Positions 36,401 through 43,886 of a stretch of 62,433 nucleotides of DNA are shown here, in pieces. The stretch covers positions 1-62,433 of the forward strand of contig CAZSMK010000051.1 in assembly GCA_964608095.1 (NCBI GenBank), read 5' to 3'. Source of the stretch: CAZSMK01 sp964608095 (lineage in GTDB: Bacteria > Sumerlaeota > Sumerlaeia > MWCT01 > JAGHBZ01). The notes under the pieces were generated by a model. That model was not told where the DNA came from, did not search any database, and was given only the letters and a program-made list of their open reading frames with translations. Both the position numbers and the translations under genes were made by a program. How positions within the stretch are numbered: position 1 is the first letter of the stretch; each line of letters opens with the position of its first letter.

Positions 36401-37684
36401 GCTGAGTCTTCTCCTAATATCCTGTATGAATTAACCGAAACGTATGAAGGGTGGATTAAGTCTGAGAAAGATAACTCACGAAGACTCACTCATTTGTATA
36501 AATTGGGCAGAATCTATTATAGGATCAATGAATTCGAGCATTGCATCGGCGTGTACCAACAGATACTCCAGATTGATAAACTTTCCAGTGAGGCATTGCT
36601 GTATCTTGCCCGCTGCTTTTTCCATAAACAGAATTACGAGCTCTCATTGCAGTACTGCAAAGGTCTCGAGAAAAATGATGACGTTAAAAAGCTTCTCTAC
36701 GAACTGGGCGATGCCTTTTATGAAAATCAAAAATTGAAGCTCGCAGCCGATTCATTCAAGGGAATAATTGATGTTGATATAGGATTCCGTGATACCGCAT
36801 TGAAACTCAACGAAGTCAAAAAGGAACTTCACGAAGTAATGATGCACGAGAAGGAACGCGAGTCGTTGATGAAAGAATTGAGCGATAAAGCGCGGTCGCG
36901 CTTTGAGCTCCGTGAAGAGGTCGGTCGCGGTGCCTGGAGTATCGTTCTCAAGGCATACGACCGCGAACTCGATGAGACCGTTGCCTTGAAAGTTCTTCCC
37001 AGTAATTTTTCCGAAAATGAAGTGGCGGTCGAGTCGTTTAAAAACGAAGCCAAACTTGCACGGCGCCTCAGCCATCCTCGTATTGTACGCCTTTACGACA
37101 TCGGCGAAGAATCCAACAGAAAGTATCTCTCCATGGAATATATCCAGGGAAAAAATCTTCAGGTCATTATTGCTATGCGTGAGAAAATCCCTCCTCTCGA
37201 GACAATAGCTATCGCCACGCAAATTGCTGACGCATTACAATATGCCCATAGCAAGGGTGTGCTTCATCGTGATATCAAACCGGCGAATATTATCATAACC
37301 TTCGATGATATAGTAAAAATCACAGACTTTGGCATAGCATCCGTAGTCTCACAATCCGAACCTCATTCAGCGGGTTATCTTGCCGGTACTCCTTTATACA
37401 TGTCACCGGAACAGATAGAAGGGAAAGTATGCACTCCAACCAGCGATCTGTACTCCCTCGGTATTGTCATATATGAGATGTTAAGCGGTTCGCCTCCTTT
37501 TACAACAGGGGATATTGCATACCACCACGTGCATTCGTCTCCCCCGCCTCTTCGAGATATTCCTTCAGCCCTTACAAAGGTCGTGTTCAAATGTCTGCAA
37601 AAGAAACCGGAAGATCGCTATAGCAGCGCTGATGAGGTCATCAAGGAGCTAAAAGGTGTCCGCGATTTGCTCGAAAGCGAATAA
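33404..37684 (+). CDS. Large TPR protein with C-terminal Hanks-type Ser/Thr kinase
   Basis: The 1426-residue protein is mostly tetratricopeptide repeats (about residues 50-1130), with many LALSLLYGR/EEALSLLE-like helices. A eukaryotic-type kinase follows at 1167-1426: glycine loop GRGAWSIV (about 1174-1181), VALK lysine K1196, HRD catalytic loop at 1288-1290 (LHRDIKPANI), DFG at 1308-1310 and GTPLYMSPEQ. All catalytic residues are present, so it should phosphorylate Ser/Thr. There is no membrane segment, and the kinase is C-terminal, the reverse of the common bacterial layout of an N-terminal kinase with a sensor behind it. Its stop overlaps the next gene by 29 bases. The repeats probably dock partners. 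Confidence 0.9.
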   Translation: MEQFSKILTRLKHQIQRDLHDKECRSHEFDAVVQRYLKKCSSARRDESRFAPLDKLAEELESAGIDSLELYKQAWDRNTDDSELLLKVSRTLLSRGDNSKESMVYYKAAADIEDNKFPLFEKLRSFYRKNGMIYELMLINEKIVDTFESYVATVQSGTDKEKLKLAEVNWENAGRLKDAAKGELLQVYINLGRKDKRAAALYKEALENDPDNVEIIELLAEIAAGDTRTDPEALRIYEQYVAYKSDDRNVIILLSKGYLKEGNEREALSLLENHVNRFPDDAECLQMIVSYYMKQPKIDENAVHFLKQYFQAHPQDLDVLVRIVDFFTSNKRTDEEAVSYYKRMLPIAENPDTYLFLIARHYYDHQSWLDAIEVFEQLYTHGNREPQLIKEMATAYAFCERTDSRAITIYEQAIKLGAESRNIKEILSEYYTASNRVDDIAFRCFTETIQSNPDHAAARLGLVHYYFLKHDYSATAKEAAAFLHIEDAHEGVLQMASRAIVLSNEGDEVLKTFNSLPVEVVTMVYHKAFTQNPNLNKVTLWLADRFIEEERKDREALNVYSRALSLSPHNIKLLNMQSLSRYQAGQEEDAINVDKRIYSLCSQTCVLKTSIPPTKRAVCTNVCIRLAKAILEKKIHFPNDQVYSILRSAYQKGYRDKKIIASLGDLCMRMGRTTEEDLSILENAFSLYPQRSDTARFLARAYLERRKPELAIKYCSFLLEKDADDESALDIIIDSLSQYSYCNSKLQSLLEDMYLQNPANSKLNLALSLLYGRLQEFNETTLRFFERAAQIRPDDALIQMFLARCYENLEEFQKAIYLYQRIRWAIPDDSQIITRLARSYMKAGVQTETVLDIVEKANAIEPDDEDLTLYRFRLLLSLGRCAKALDIIQELANRPPEKITQIIEILEEHISLRANSPSPAMAQLASFLIERGDYDAGLKYLEVLSTDYKNYFTELMEGYNNIIDREAHHMLARIERAILYRLLGEFELSVQDLESILDFAESSPNILYELTETYEGWIKSEKDNSRRLTHLYKLGRIYYRINEFEHCIGVYQQILQIDKLSSEALLYLARCFFHKQNYELSLQYCKGLEKNDDVKKLLYELGDAFYENQKLKLAADSFKGIIDVDIGFRDTALKLNEVKKELHEVMMHEKERESLMKELSDKARSRFELREEVGRGAWSIVLKAYDRELDETVALKVLPSNFSENEVAVESFKNEAKLARRLSHPRIVRLYDIGEESNRKYLSMEYIQGKNLQVIIAMREKIPPLETIAIATQIADALQYAHSKGVLHRDIKPANIIITFDDIVKITDFGIASVVSQSEPHSAGYLAGTPLYMSPEQIEGKVCTPTSDLYSLGIVIYEMLSGSPPFTTGDIAYHHVHSSPPPLRDIPSALTKVVFKCLQKKPEDRYSSADEVIKELKGVRDLLESE

Positions 37685-39341
37685 GACCGGCGACCTTAAG
37701 CCTTCTATTTCTCTGCATGGGCTCGATCTCGACCGTAACAAGTCTTTTCGCCTCTGGATTCTTGCGTTTCTTATCTTTTTAGCGTTTTTTTTGCGTGCGT
37801 TCAGAATAGATTCTGTACCACCCGGTCTATGGTACGATGAAGCAATCAACGGTCTTGACGCACTGAGCACCCTCGAGCATGCTCCCCGAATCTTTTACAC
37901 CACCGAAGGACACCCACGTGAACCACTCTTGATTTATCTCATTTCATTGGCGTTTTTGCCCTTGAAGCCCACGGCAACTTCTCTTCGGCTTGTCTCCGCA
38001 CTTATTGGCGCGCTCACCATCCCTCTCCTCTACTGGTTTGTACGACAATGTACACGCGACATTTCGCTTGCCCTTTTGAGTGCCTTCTTTCTTGCCGTCA
38101 TGCGATGGCATGTCCACTTCAGCCGCTTGAGTTTCAGAACTATCCTGGTCCCACCTCTCCTTATCCTTGTCTGCGGGTTTCTCATCATGGCGCTTCAATC
38201 CGACAGACTCGTCCAGAGACGGCGTAGTCTTGTCCTTTCCGGCGTCTTTCTTGGTATCGGCTTTTATTCCTACCTGGCGTTCAGGCTTGTTCCCCTCATC
38301 ATTGTGCTGATGTTTCTGTATGAAATCGTATTCCGGCGCAGCTCACTCAAGGAATCTTTACGTGATCTTGCTTTTTTAATTATTCCCGCGTTACTTATCT
38401 CCTCTCCCCTTATCTTCGATTATATAGTACATCCTGACCATTTCACAGGAAGGACTCAAGAGGTCAGCCTTTTTGACAAAGGATTTGACCATGCCGTTCG
38501 TTCCGCCCTTGAAAATTGTTGGTCCGTTGCCTTGATGTTTTCGTTCAAGGGCGATCACGTCCCCAAGCATAATATACCCTTTAAACCCTTATTCGATCCT
38601 TTTATCTCAACAATTTTTTATATCGGTCTTGGTGTCGCTATAGGGCATGCCTTGAAAAGACAATCCCTCTTTTTTGCATCCATCACTCTCTGGTTTTTTA
38701 TTCTTCTTGCTGCAAGTGTTTTTTCCTTCGGCTCCCCGAATTTATTGAGAACCCTCGGTGCAAGCCCCGCGGTCGCAATTATTCTTTCAACGGGTCTTTT
38801 GTTTTTGGGGCGCCTTCTCCTTCGCGTGATCTCCTTTCGTGCTGTTATCGCGCTCATAATCTTGATTTGCCTGGTATTTTCATCTATTCAAGTCAAACAA
38901 TACTTTATCGACTGGTACAGGTTGCCTGCCACCTGGCGCGACTTCAATTCCAACATAGCCGACCTTGCGACGTTTTCGAATAATCTTCCTCGAGAAAAAT
39001 ACGCTCTTTTTATACCTTCGGACCTGCTTAAGCATCCCACCTTCAGATTCCTTAATCGCAATGAACGCACGCATGCGAGCGAGTCACTTGAACAACTTCT
39101 GTCGAACGATAGGCACAACCCACGTCTGATTGTTGCCACGACGTACGGCGACCTCTTTAACAGCGGGATTCTTCAATCACTCCCTGCGGTAAAACAGTAT
39201 CATGAGATAGCCACGTACGGATATGGAGTATGGGCATATATTTTTATTATATCGCCAGAAGATGTTCTTTCCCCTGATGAGGTGAGGGAACTACTGAACA
39301 GGCAAGGCATTGACTCCAAGAAACTACGCCTTTATTATTGA
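37656..39341 (+). CDS. Membrane glycosyltransferase, GT39/ArnT-like
   Basis: The 561-residue integral membrane protein begins at GTG 37656, with AAGGAG seven bases upstream, and overlaps the end of the kinase gene by 29 bases. After a first membrane helix (about 31-48) comes VPPGLWYDEAINGLDAL; D61-E62 is the acidic pair of GT39/PMT-type enzymes, which take sugar from polyprenyl-phosphate. About ten further hydrophobic segments follow, and a soluble C-terminal domain. It may glycosylate lipids or proteins on the periplasmic side. The overlap suggests coupled translation with the kinase. Confidence 0.8.
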   Translation: MSAICSKANKTGDLKPSISLHGLDLDRNKSFRLWILAFLIFLAFFLRAFRIDSVPPGLWYDEAINGLDALSTLEHAPRIFYTTEGHPREPLLIYLISLAFLPLKPTATSLRLVSALIGALTIPLLYWFVRQCTRDISLALLSAFFLAVMRWHVHFSRLSFRTILVPPLLILVCGFLIMALQSDRLVQRRRSLVLSGVFLGIGFYSYLAFRLVPLIIVLMFLYEIVFRRSSLKESLRDLAFLIIPALLISSPLIFDYIVHPDHFTGRTQEVSLFDKGFDHAVRSALENCWSVALMFSFKGDHVPKHNIPFKPLFDPFISTIFYIGLGVAIGHALKRQSLFFASITLWFFILLAASVFSFGSPNLLRTLGASPAVAIILSTGLLFLGRLLLRVISFRAVIALIILICLVFSSIQVKQYFIDWYRLPATWRDFNSNIADLATFSNNLPREKYALFIPSDLLKHPTFRFLNRNERTHASESLEQLLSNDRHNPRLIVATTYGDLFNSGILQSLPAVKQYHEIATYGYGVWAYIFIISPEDVLSPDEVRELLNRQGIDSKKLRLYY

Positions 39342-39469
39342 GAACTTGTACTTATGCCGGCTGGTTTTTTAACACCCTAAGGACGTAAGAGACACCCGGA
39401 AAAACAACGACTTATCGAAAAATCCACGATTGTGCCTGTACCTGTTTCTCATAACAGCAATAGTTGCTG

Positions 39470-40150
39470 TCATTTTGTTGAAGATGCGCGGCGTAATCGT
39501 GATTCGATGTCTAATGCATGCCTTGCAAGTTCAGCAGGGGAGAAGAAAAGCGCGGTTTTATCCTTTTCAGGTTGTCGGGTAAAAAGCGCTTTTCTATAGC
39601 TCTGCAACGCCAACCACAGGTCTCCGCGCTCCTCATACGCAACCCCTTCGATATAATAGGAGTTGGGATTGGTAGGATGATAGCGCTCCATTTCCGATAG
39701 GTAATACTCCATTTTGGAATAGTCTTTTCTTTGGCGTGCGATTGTTGCCAGGCGTTCGATTGATTCCGCATCTGAGGGGTCCATAAGGAGAACCTGTTCA
39801 AAATATTCAGCGGCTCTGAGTGCATCCCCCATCGATAAATAGATTGACCCCAGCTGTTTAAAGGCGCCCATTGATGTATGACTCCGTAGTCCTTTCAAAA
39901 CAGCATCGCGGGCGTCAAAAAAATTATCCTGAATCATTAAGGCTTTAGCAAGCGTGTGATAGACAAGTCCTTGTGAAGAATCATACCGTAATGATTCTTC
40001 CAGCAATGCCTGATAGCGCTCAATATCTGTGCCTCTCTCGCGTGCAATGTTGTAATAATATTTACCCATCACACGCGTGGTGATTCCCCATTCCAGAAGG
40101 AACAAAGCAATGAGAAGCGCAGAACCTTTTAGTATGTGTCCATGACGCAT
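39470..40150 (-). CDS. Membrane-anchored TPR protein
   Basis: The 226-residue protein has one hydrophobic N-terminal segment (about 8-27, ILKGSALLIALFLLEWGITT) followed by several TPR units, for example LVYHTLAKALMIQDNFFDAR and GDALRAAEYFEQVLLMDPSD. It probably scaffolds partners at the inner membrane. It is convergent with the GT39 gene and its function is unknown. Confidence 0.7.
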   Translation of the reverse strand: MRHGHILKGSALLIALFLLEWGITTRVMGKYYYNIARERGTDIERYQALLEESLRYDSSQGLVYHTLAKALMIQDNFFDARDAVLKGLRSHTSMGAFKQLGSIYLSMGDALRAAEYFEQVLLMDPSDAESIERLATIARQRKDYSKMEYYLSEMERYHPTNPNSYYIEGVAYEERGDLWLALQSYRKALFTRQPEKDKTALFFSPAELARHALDIESRLRRASSTK

Positions 40151-40477
40151 TTAGCCGCTATCGCATCTTCTGATATCGTTGTAGCATTATTTCATAGGGT
40201 GGTTTTGAAAAAAAATAGTTTCGTCTACTCAATCCCGAAAATCAATGTAAATTCATGCAACGGAACGGCTTGCGAATGCGAACACGAGTGCGAGTATGAG
40301 CGGGCATTCGCTTTATTGTATATGTCCCTGTTGTCCTTTGCGTCATTTATGTCCTTGTGTGGTTAACAAATCAGGGGCTACGAGTGCGAGCGTAATGGAA
40401 TAGATTGCCTGATGTGGTTTCCGATTGATTTGGTTCCTAAAACCGGTACAATAAATCTCGTGCAATGAGATAATAAT
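40151..40477. other. Gene-free interval with a hairpin and short repeats
   Basis: About 327 bases between divergent genes. It contains a stem GCGAATGC (40272-40279) with GCATTCGC (40304-40311), and the word CGAGTGCGAG at 40285-40294 and 40381-40390; the same word occurs on the minus strand at 61829-61820. No convincing promoter pair or gene. The strange repetitive text GCGAATGCGAACACGAGTGC may be a remnant of a dispersed repeat. Confidence 0.4.
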
Positions 40478-41665
40478 GTGCCGATGAAACTAAAAGTCCT
40501 CCAGATATGCGCGGTTGATTTTACCGTTAGAAATTTCCTCTATCGGCTTATCAGGTTTCTCGAACGGCAAGGGTTTGAGGTCACGGTCGCCTGTACACCG
40601 GGTGAATTTACCGACGAGCTTCGCCGAGAAGGTATTAACCTTCATGGAATTTCAATTTCGCGTAATCTTAATATTTTTCATCACTGCAAATCATTCGTAA
40701 AATTATATTCTTTCATGCGCCTTCATTCCTTCGACATTGTCCATACCCATACGCCCATAGCAAGCATAATCGGGAGGATAGCCGCACGGCTTGCCGGCGT
40801 TCCTATAGTTCTTTACACTGCGCATGGCTTTTATTTTCATGACCGAATGAAACCGTCCCTGCGCAGGTTTCATATTCTTCTCGAGAAGTTCGCTGCCGCC
40901 TTCTGCGACTTCATATTTACTCAGAGCGAGGAGGACCGCCAGACCGCCATTAAGCTCGGGATTTGTCCGCCGGAAAAGATCGAATGGATCGGCAACGGCG
41001 TAGACCTGCAAAGGTTTAATCCCGCTTCAGTGGCATCTGCAGACCTCGACCGGTTACGACGAGACCTTGATCTCGAGCGGGATTGCCGCGTGGTCGGGAT
41101 TATCGGTCGCCTGGTCAGGGAAAAGGGATATTTCGAGTTTTTCGATGCTGCCGCCCGTATTATAAAAGACCTCCCCCATACATATTTCCTCGTAATAGGC
41201 GATGCACTGAGCAGTGATTATGATGCATCAAAGAACGAACTTATCCAGCACATAGAGTCCCTGGGTATAAAGGAGCATGTACGTTTTACCGGAATGAGAG
41301 GCGATATCCCCGAATTGCTTTCACTCGTAGATGTGTATACGCTTCCCTCCTATCGCGAGGGAATGCCGCGTTCTATTATCGAGGCGATGGCAATGTCTAA
41401 ACCCGTAATCGCTACTGATATTCGTGGATGCCGCGAAGAAGTGGTTCATAAGGAGACCGGTTTTCTCGTCCCGGTAGGGGATTCCCTAGCCCTTACCGAG
41501 GCGATTCTCGAGCTGCTCCGCCATCCTGAACTCGCCAGACGCTTCGGCAAAAACGGGCGTCAGCGCGCAATAGAACTATTTGATGAGGAAAAGGTGCTTG
41601 ATCGTCAGATGGACGTATATAAAAGGCTTATAAAACAAAAAATCTGGCACGAAAAGGAACTCTAA
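40478..41665 (+). CDS. Glycosyltransferase family 4
   Basis: The 395-residue GT-B enzyme shows a GT4 donor site: VGIIGRLVREKGYFEF, SLVDVYTLPSYREGMPRSII and EAMAMSKPVIATDIRGCREE, followed by TGFLVPVGD. The N-terminal domain has HTHTPIASIIGRIAARLAG. It uses a nucleotide sugar for glycan assembly. The start is GTG 40478, with ATG 40484 two codons later as an alternative; ribosome sites are weak. The next gene starts directly after the stop codon, so the two are co-translated. Confidence 0.92.
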   Translation: MPMKLKVLQICAVDFTVRNFLYRLIRFLERQGFEVTVACTPGEFTDELRREGINLHGISISRNLNIFHHCKSFVKLYSFMRLHSFDIVHTHTPIASIIGRIAARLAGVPIVLYTAHGFYFHDRMKPSLRRFHILLEKFAAAFCDFIFTQSEEDRQTAIKLGICPPEKIEWIGNGVDLQRFNPASVASADLDRLRRDLDLERDCRVVGIIGRLVREKGYFEFFDAAARIIKDLPHTYFLVIGDALSSDYDASKNELIQHIESLGIKEHVRFTGMRGDIPELLSLVDVYTLPSYREGMPRSIIEAMAMSKPVIATDIRGCREEVVHKETGFLVPVGDSLALTEAILELLRHPELARRFGKNGRQRAIELFDEEKVLDRQMDVYKRLIKQKIWHEKEL

Positions 41666-42556
41666 ATGTTGGCGTCGGCAAAAAAAATTCTGGTTACCGG
41701 TTCAACGAGTTTCGTGGGGTGTCGCATTATCAATCGTTTTCTCGCGGATCAAAAGTTCGAGAAGATTCGGTGTCTTGTTCACAGTCCTGAAAATGTAGAT
41801 TGGCTTCCCGAGCACGATTCCCTTGAACTATTCTTTGGCGATCTCCGGAAACCGGATGAAGTGAGAGATGCCTTCGAGGGGATTAATCTTGTGCTGAATG
41901 TAGCGCCTATTTTTGTTGCTCCTCAGGTGGTCTCCCTCTGTATAAAACTCGATATTCCACATGTTCTGTTCTTTTCTTCCGCCCGGAAATACAGCCGGCT
42001 TTACGAATCTCAGGCGCGTGAAATCGCACGCTGTGAAAAGACTATTCAGGATAGCGAGCTTGACTACATCATTCTTCGACCTACCATGATCTACGGCGAT
42101 CCTCGTGAAAGAACCATATTACCCCTCTCACGATATATACGCCGTTATCGAATTATACCGTTACCGAATAGGGGAGATGCCATGATTCGACCTGTTCTTG
42201 TCGATGATATTGTCGATTTGATTTACTATCTTCTCGAGCTGGATTCATTCGGCCGACGCAATTATGATATTGCGGGACCTCGAGCACTCACCACCCGCGA
42301 TCTTTTCTCGATCCTGGCGGAAAAGACAGATACTTCGTTTTACCCAATCCTGCTCCCATATTGGCTTTCGAGCGTGTTGACAACCGTATTGAAGCGCTTT
42401 CCTTTCCATCAGCGCCATATTCTTCAATTCCTCTCGTTTACTGAAGCCCGAACCGTGGATATAACGCCGGCAAATCGTGATCTTGATTTCTCGCCGACGG
42501 ATTTTACTGCCGGTCTCGAGAAATATCTCACTGTCAAAGATTCAAAGGAGACGTGA
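41666..42556 (+). CDS. NAD(P)-binding Rossmann protein, extended SDR/epimerase-like
   Basis: The 296-residue protein opens KKILVTGSTSFVGCRIINRF, a GxxxxxG Rossmann motif, with LVLNVAPIFVAPQVV and SELDYIILRPTMIYGDPRE, as in atypical SDR proteins. The usual YxxxK is not clear (YESQAREIARCEK may be a relic). It probably modifies or protects a nucleotide sugar or isoprenoid. ATG 41666 follows the upstream glycosyltransferase stop without a gap, indicating one operon. The reaction is not assigned. Confidence 0.75.
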   Translation: MLASAKKILVTGSTSFVGCRIINRFLADQKFEKIRCLVHSPENVDWLPEHDSLELFFGDLRKPDEVRDAFEGINLVLNVAPIFVAPQVVSLCIKLDIPHVLFFSSARKYSRLYESQAREIARCEKTIQDSELDYIILRPTMIYGDPRERTILPLSRYIRRYRIIPLPNRGDAMIRPVLVDDIVDLIYYLLELDSFGRRNYDIAGPRALTTRDLFSILAEKTDTSFYPILLPYWLSSVLTTVLKRFPFHQRHILQFLSFTEARTVDITPANRDLDFSPTDFTAGLEKYLTVKDSKET

Positions 42557-42630
42557 AGAAATCTTACTTTTATCTACTATATAAGAAGAGAGGTGATGTG
42601 GCCTCGATGAGAGGAGGGAAAATAATCTGG

Positions 42631-43029
42631 TTATCTGCTAACGGGTATTGCATGTGGGGGGACATCATAGCGTTCCCAGCCGGTATATGTGCAGGTGGGG
42701 ATAGTTCCAATAGGCTGTATCAGGTACTCACCTCCCGCCGGACATTTGGGAGTTTTTTTCAGATAACCATCCACCTCGCTCACCAGGGCGCTTAACTCGA
42801 CTTCGACGCCGTTTGGAAGGTTTTTCTCCATGGCGTAGAGTTCTTTTGCGCCGTCTATCTTTGAGAGGTTTTCCTGACAGGCGCGAGACCGTGCATACTC
42901 TCGTTGGCGAAGCCATGAAGACATCGCAATGGCGAGGATGACTCCAATAATAAAGACCACGATCATAATTTCAAGCATGGTAAAAGCCTGGGTGTTCTTT
43001 TTTTGTAATATAGTTAATGATCTTTTCAT
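42631..43029 (-). CDS. Type IV pilin/pseudopilin, paralogue 2
   Basis: The 132-residue prepilin has a class III signal (QAFTMLEIMIVVFIIGVILA) in which the residue before the mature F is Ala rather than Gly, with E5 intact. The mature part has CQENLSKIDGAKELYAMEKN and a C-terminal CPAGGEYLIQPIGTIPTC. The paired cysteines may form a disulfide loop. It resembles the next gene (43166-43570) along its length. AAGAAGGAC precedes ATG 43029. It is probably co-transcribed with that gene but lacks its own sigma-54 site. The role in the pilus is not clear. Confidence 0.85.
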   Translation of the reverse strand: MKRSLTILQKKNTQAFTMLEIMIVVFIIGVILAIAMSSWLRQREYARSRACQENLSKIDGAKELYAMEKNLPNGVEVELSALVSEVDGYLKKTPKCPAGGEYLIQPIGTIPTCTYTGWERYDVPPHAIPVSR

Positions 43030-43165
43030 TGGTCTTGTCCTTCTTAATTAAAAAAGGGGACGATGATTCGCTACTCTGCGCCTCACCGCCCCCCACTCTC
43101 ACACGGAAATTAAGTGTGTAAATGGCTGCGTTTACCCACTGTTTCTTTTATTCTGCCAATCCAAT

Positions 43166-43570
43166 CTAGGGTGATATAACATGCCAGAATGCAGGATTAT
43201 CCGGGTAATTGTCCTTGGATGTATCTTCATAGCTGCATACCGGGTCGGTGCCGATTGGATTCGCTGTGTATTCTCCACCAGCGGGGCATACGGGTGCCTT
43301 CTTGATGTAACCTTCCGGACCGACAATGGTCGGGTCGGCAAACCATGTGGCGGTGTCACCCACATCAAATTCGTTCGGAAGATTCCGCTCCAATGCCCAC
43401 TGTTCCTTTGCTGAATCAATCTTCTGCAGGTTTTCCTGACAGGCTTTGGCTCGTGCAGTCTCTCTTGCCCTCATGAACGAAGGCACTGCGATTGCGAGCA
43501 GAATACCAATGATAGCTACCACGATCATGATTTCTACGAGGGTAAAACCCTTTCTCTTAAACAGCTTCAT
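43166..43570 (-). CDS. Type IV pilin/pseudopilin, paralogue 1
   Basis: The 134-residue prepilin has signal KGFTLVEIMIVVAIIGILLA, the canonical Gly/Phe cleavage with E5. The helix is followed by CQENLQKIDSAKEQWALERN and CPAGGEYTANPIGTDPVC. It starts at ATG 43570, preceded by a strong GAGGAGGTGA; a GTG inside that site is not credible. A sigma-54-type promoter lies at 43618-43633. This is the best candidate in the window for a major pilin. It could assemble through PilMNOPQ, 15 kb upstream; motor genes are outside the window. Confidence 0.88.
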   Translation of the reverse strand: MKLFKRKGFTLVEIMIVVAIIGILLAIAVPSFMRARETARAKACQENLQKIDSAKEQWALERNLPNEFDVGDTATWFADPTIVGPEGYIKKAPVCPAGGEYTANPIGTDPVCSYEDTSKDNYPDNPAFWHVISP

Positions 43571-43617
43571 CTGAGTCACCTCCTCATATACATAAACATT
43601 CTCACTTATTATAAATA

Positions 43618-43633
43618 GGCAAGAACAATGCCA
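43618..43633 (-). promoter_or_regulatory. Sigma-54-type (-24/-12) promoter of the pilin gene
   Basis: On the minus strand TGGCATTGTTCTTGCC (43633-43618) has GG-N10-GC and matches the TGGCAY(R)N4TTGCW consensus except at two positions. Predicted start of transcription near 43607. A long AT-rich region lies between here and xylB, where an activator could bind. Confidence 0.7.
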
Positions 43634-43886
43634 CTTTGAACACTTCTGAGGATTTCTCCGGTTTCTTTTATAAGTTCAATTTTTTCAATAGATAATATAT
43701 TGTTATAAAAGTATGACGGTGCCATTTGAAAATCATATCGCTTCAAGCATGCATTATTTGGGTAACCCCGGTTACATCTAAATCTACCCGGATTACACAT
43801 TTTAACCTCTTTGCCTTATCATTTGACTTTGTCATCTCTTTTTTCATTAATATATTGTCATAGGCTTACTCAGGAGGTCTTAGAAA

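Noticed and set aside
40136..40366. Plus-strand open frame with CECEHECEYER
   Set aside because: It lacks a ribosome site, is low-complexity, and overlaps the start of the TPR gene.
42553..42795. Plus-strand open frame after the epimerase-like gene
   Set aside because: Most of it lies opposite the pilin gene at 42631-43029; no recognisable domain.
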